Positions 63,704-64,000 of a DNA stretch of 64,000 nucleotides are shown here, one piece after another. The DNA is from Chryseobacterium indoltheticum (lineage in GTDB: Bacteria; Bacteroidota; Bacteroidia; Flavobacteriales; Weeksellaceae), in the NCBI RefSeq assembly GCF_003815915.1, contig NZ_CP033929.1:2604001-2668000 (forward strand), written 5' to 3'. Every line of letters begins with the position of its first letter. The stretch's first letter is position 1. The notes under the pieces are model-generated. The model saw nothing but the letters and a program-made list of their open reading frames with translations, did no database searches and was not told the origin of the DNA. A program made the position numbers and the translations under genes.

Positions 63704-64000
63704 AATAAAATAATTTATGGTTGTGGTGTTATCTTTAGAATAAGAAATTCTATGATTATTGGTCGCTTCAAAAATCTAACCAAAAATCTAAAATCATTTA
63801 AAAATAATTAATTTTTCGTAAAAAGAGGTTAAAAACATACATTATAAATATAAATCTGACAACCGTGAAAGAAATTTGTGATCGAAATCATAAAAACACA
63901 ATTACTTTTGTTGTACATTTGATTTTAGTTAAATGATAGATTATGCTTTTTAAAAATTGCCTTAAACTATCATCATTCACATCGTACAATTGTGAAAGAT
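63704..64000. other. Right-end intergenic region, 297 bases
   Basis: AT-rich, no coding frame found. A TACTTTTG element at 63903-63910 could be the -7 box of a plus-strand promoter for a gene beyond the edge; the only nearby ATG (63934) opens a six-codon frame. Confidence 0.45.

Overview
The window is a 64 kb piece of chromosome from a low-GC member of the Bacteroidota, most likely family Weeksellaceae and close to Chryseobacterium. The evidence is a type IX secretion C-terminal domain at the left edge, two GLPGLI-family proteins, a primary sigma factor without region 1.1, promoters of the TAnnTTTG type with no Shine-Dalgarno sequences, a TonB-dependent receptor, DUF2723 and DUF4331 proteins, bacillithiol genes and a putative sulfonolipid gene pair. 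No rRNA, tRNA, CRISPR array, prophage or complete insertion sequence was seen. The genus assignment is an inference.

Layout. 1-4.6 kb: end of a secreted protein, a SatD/DUF3307 pair behind an operator-like array, then purC and purF separated by a four-helix-bundle ORF that is bounded by a perfect 19-bp inverted repeat. 4.6-12.4 kb: outer-membrane barrel, aroB, an RluB-type pseudouridine synthase, a decayed intergenic stretch, a lipoprotein with a glycine zipper followed by a 48-codon membrane ORF, a 5'-truncated GLPGLI gene, and ribF. 12.6-14.5 kb: atpD and atpC. 15.6-20.5 kb: a B12-binding radical SAM protein and a PLP-enzyme pair that fits the capnine (sulfonolipid) pathway. 20.7-30.2 kb: two large membrane proteins of glycosyltransferase type, kdsA, a TonB-dependent receptor and a DUF3347 protein. 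30.3-34.4 kb: FAD monooxygenase, a frameshifted lipoprotein, rpoD and an S1/P1 nuclease. 34.7-37.7 kb: an isolated tssG-tssN-tssK set of a Bacteroidota type VI secretion system. 38-47 kb: class V aminotransferase, S9 peptidase, MATE pump, a sigma-54 activator without a DNA-binding domain, YggS, polysaccharide deacetylase, DUF72. 47.7-52.8 kb: DUF4331 protein, a copper-type P-ATPase with three extra metal-binding modules, an HMA-AraC fusion regulator and a thioesterase. 53-64 kb: glycine-rich RNA-binding protein, BlaI-like repressor, PAP2 phosphatase, PDH E1-alpha and E2, full-length GLPGLI protein, nicotinamidase, DEAD-box helicase, a four-gene overlapping bacillithiol/Crp operon, and two small soluble proteins.

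Most of the window is housekeeping: purine synthesis, ATP synthase, riboflavin cofactors, shikimate, Kdo, pyruvate dehydrogenase and sigma-A. The parts that deserve attention are the split T6SS locus, the sulfonolipid pair, the copper island with its fused sensor, the bacillithiol operon with an embedded DUF1569 gene, the SatD operator array, and several families of dispersed intergenic hairpins.
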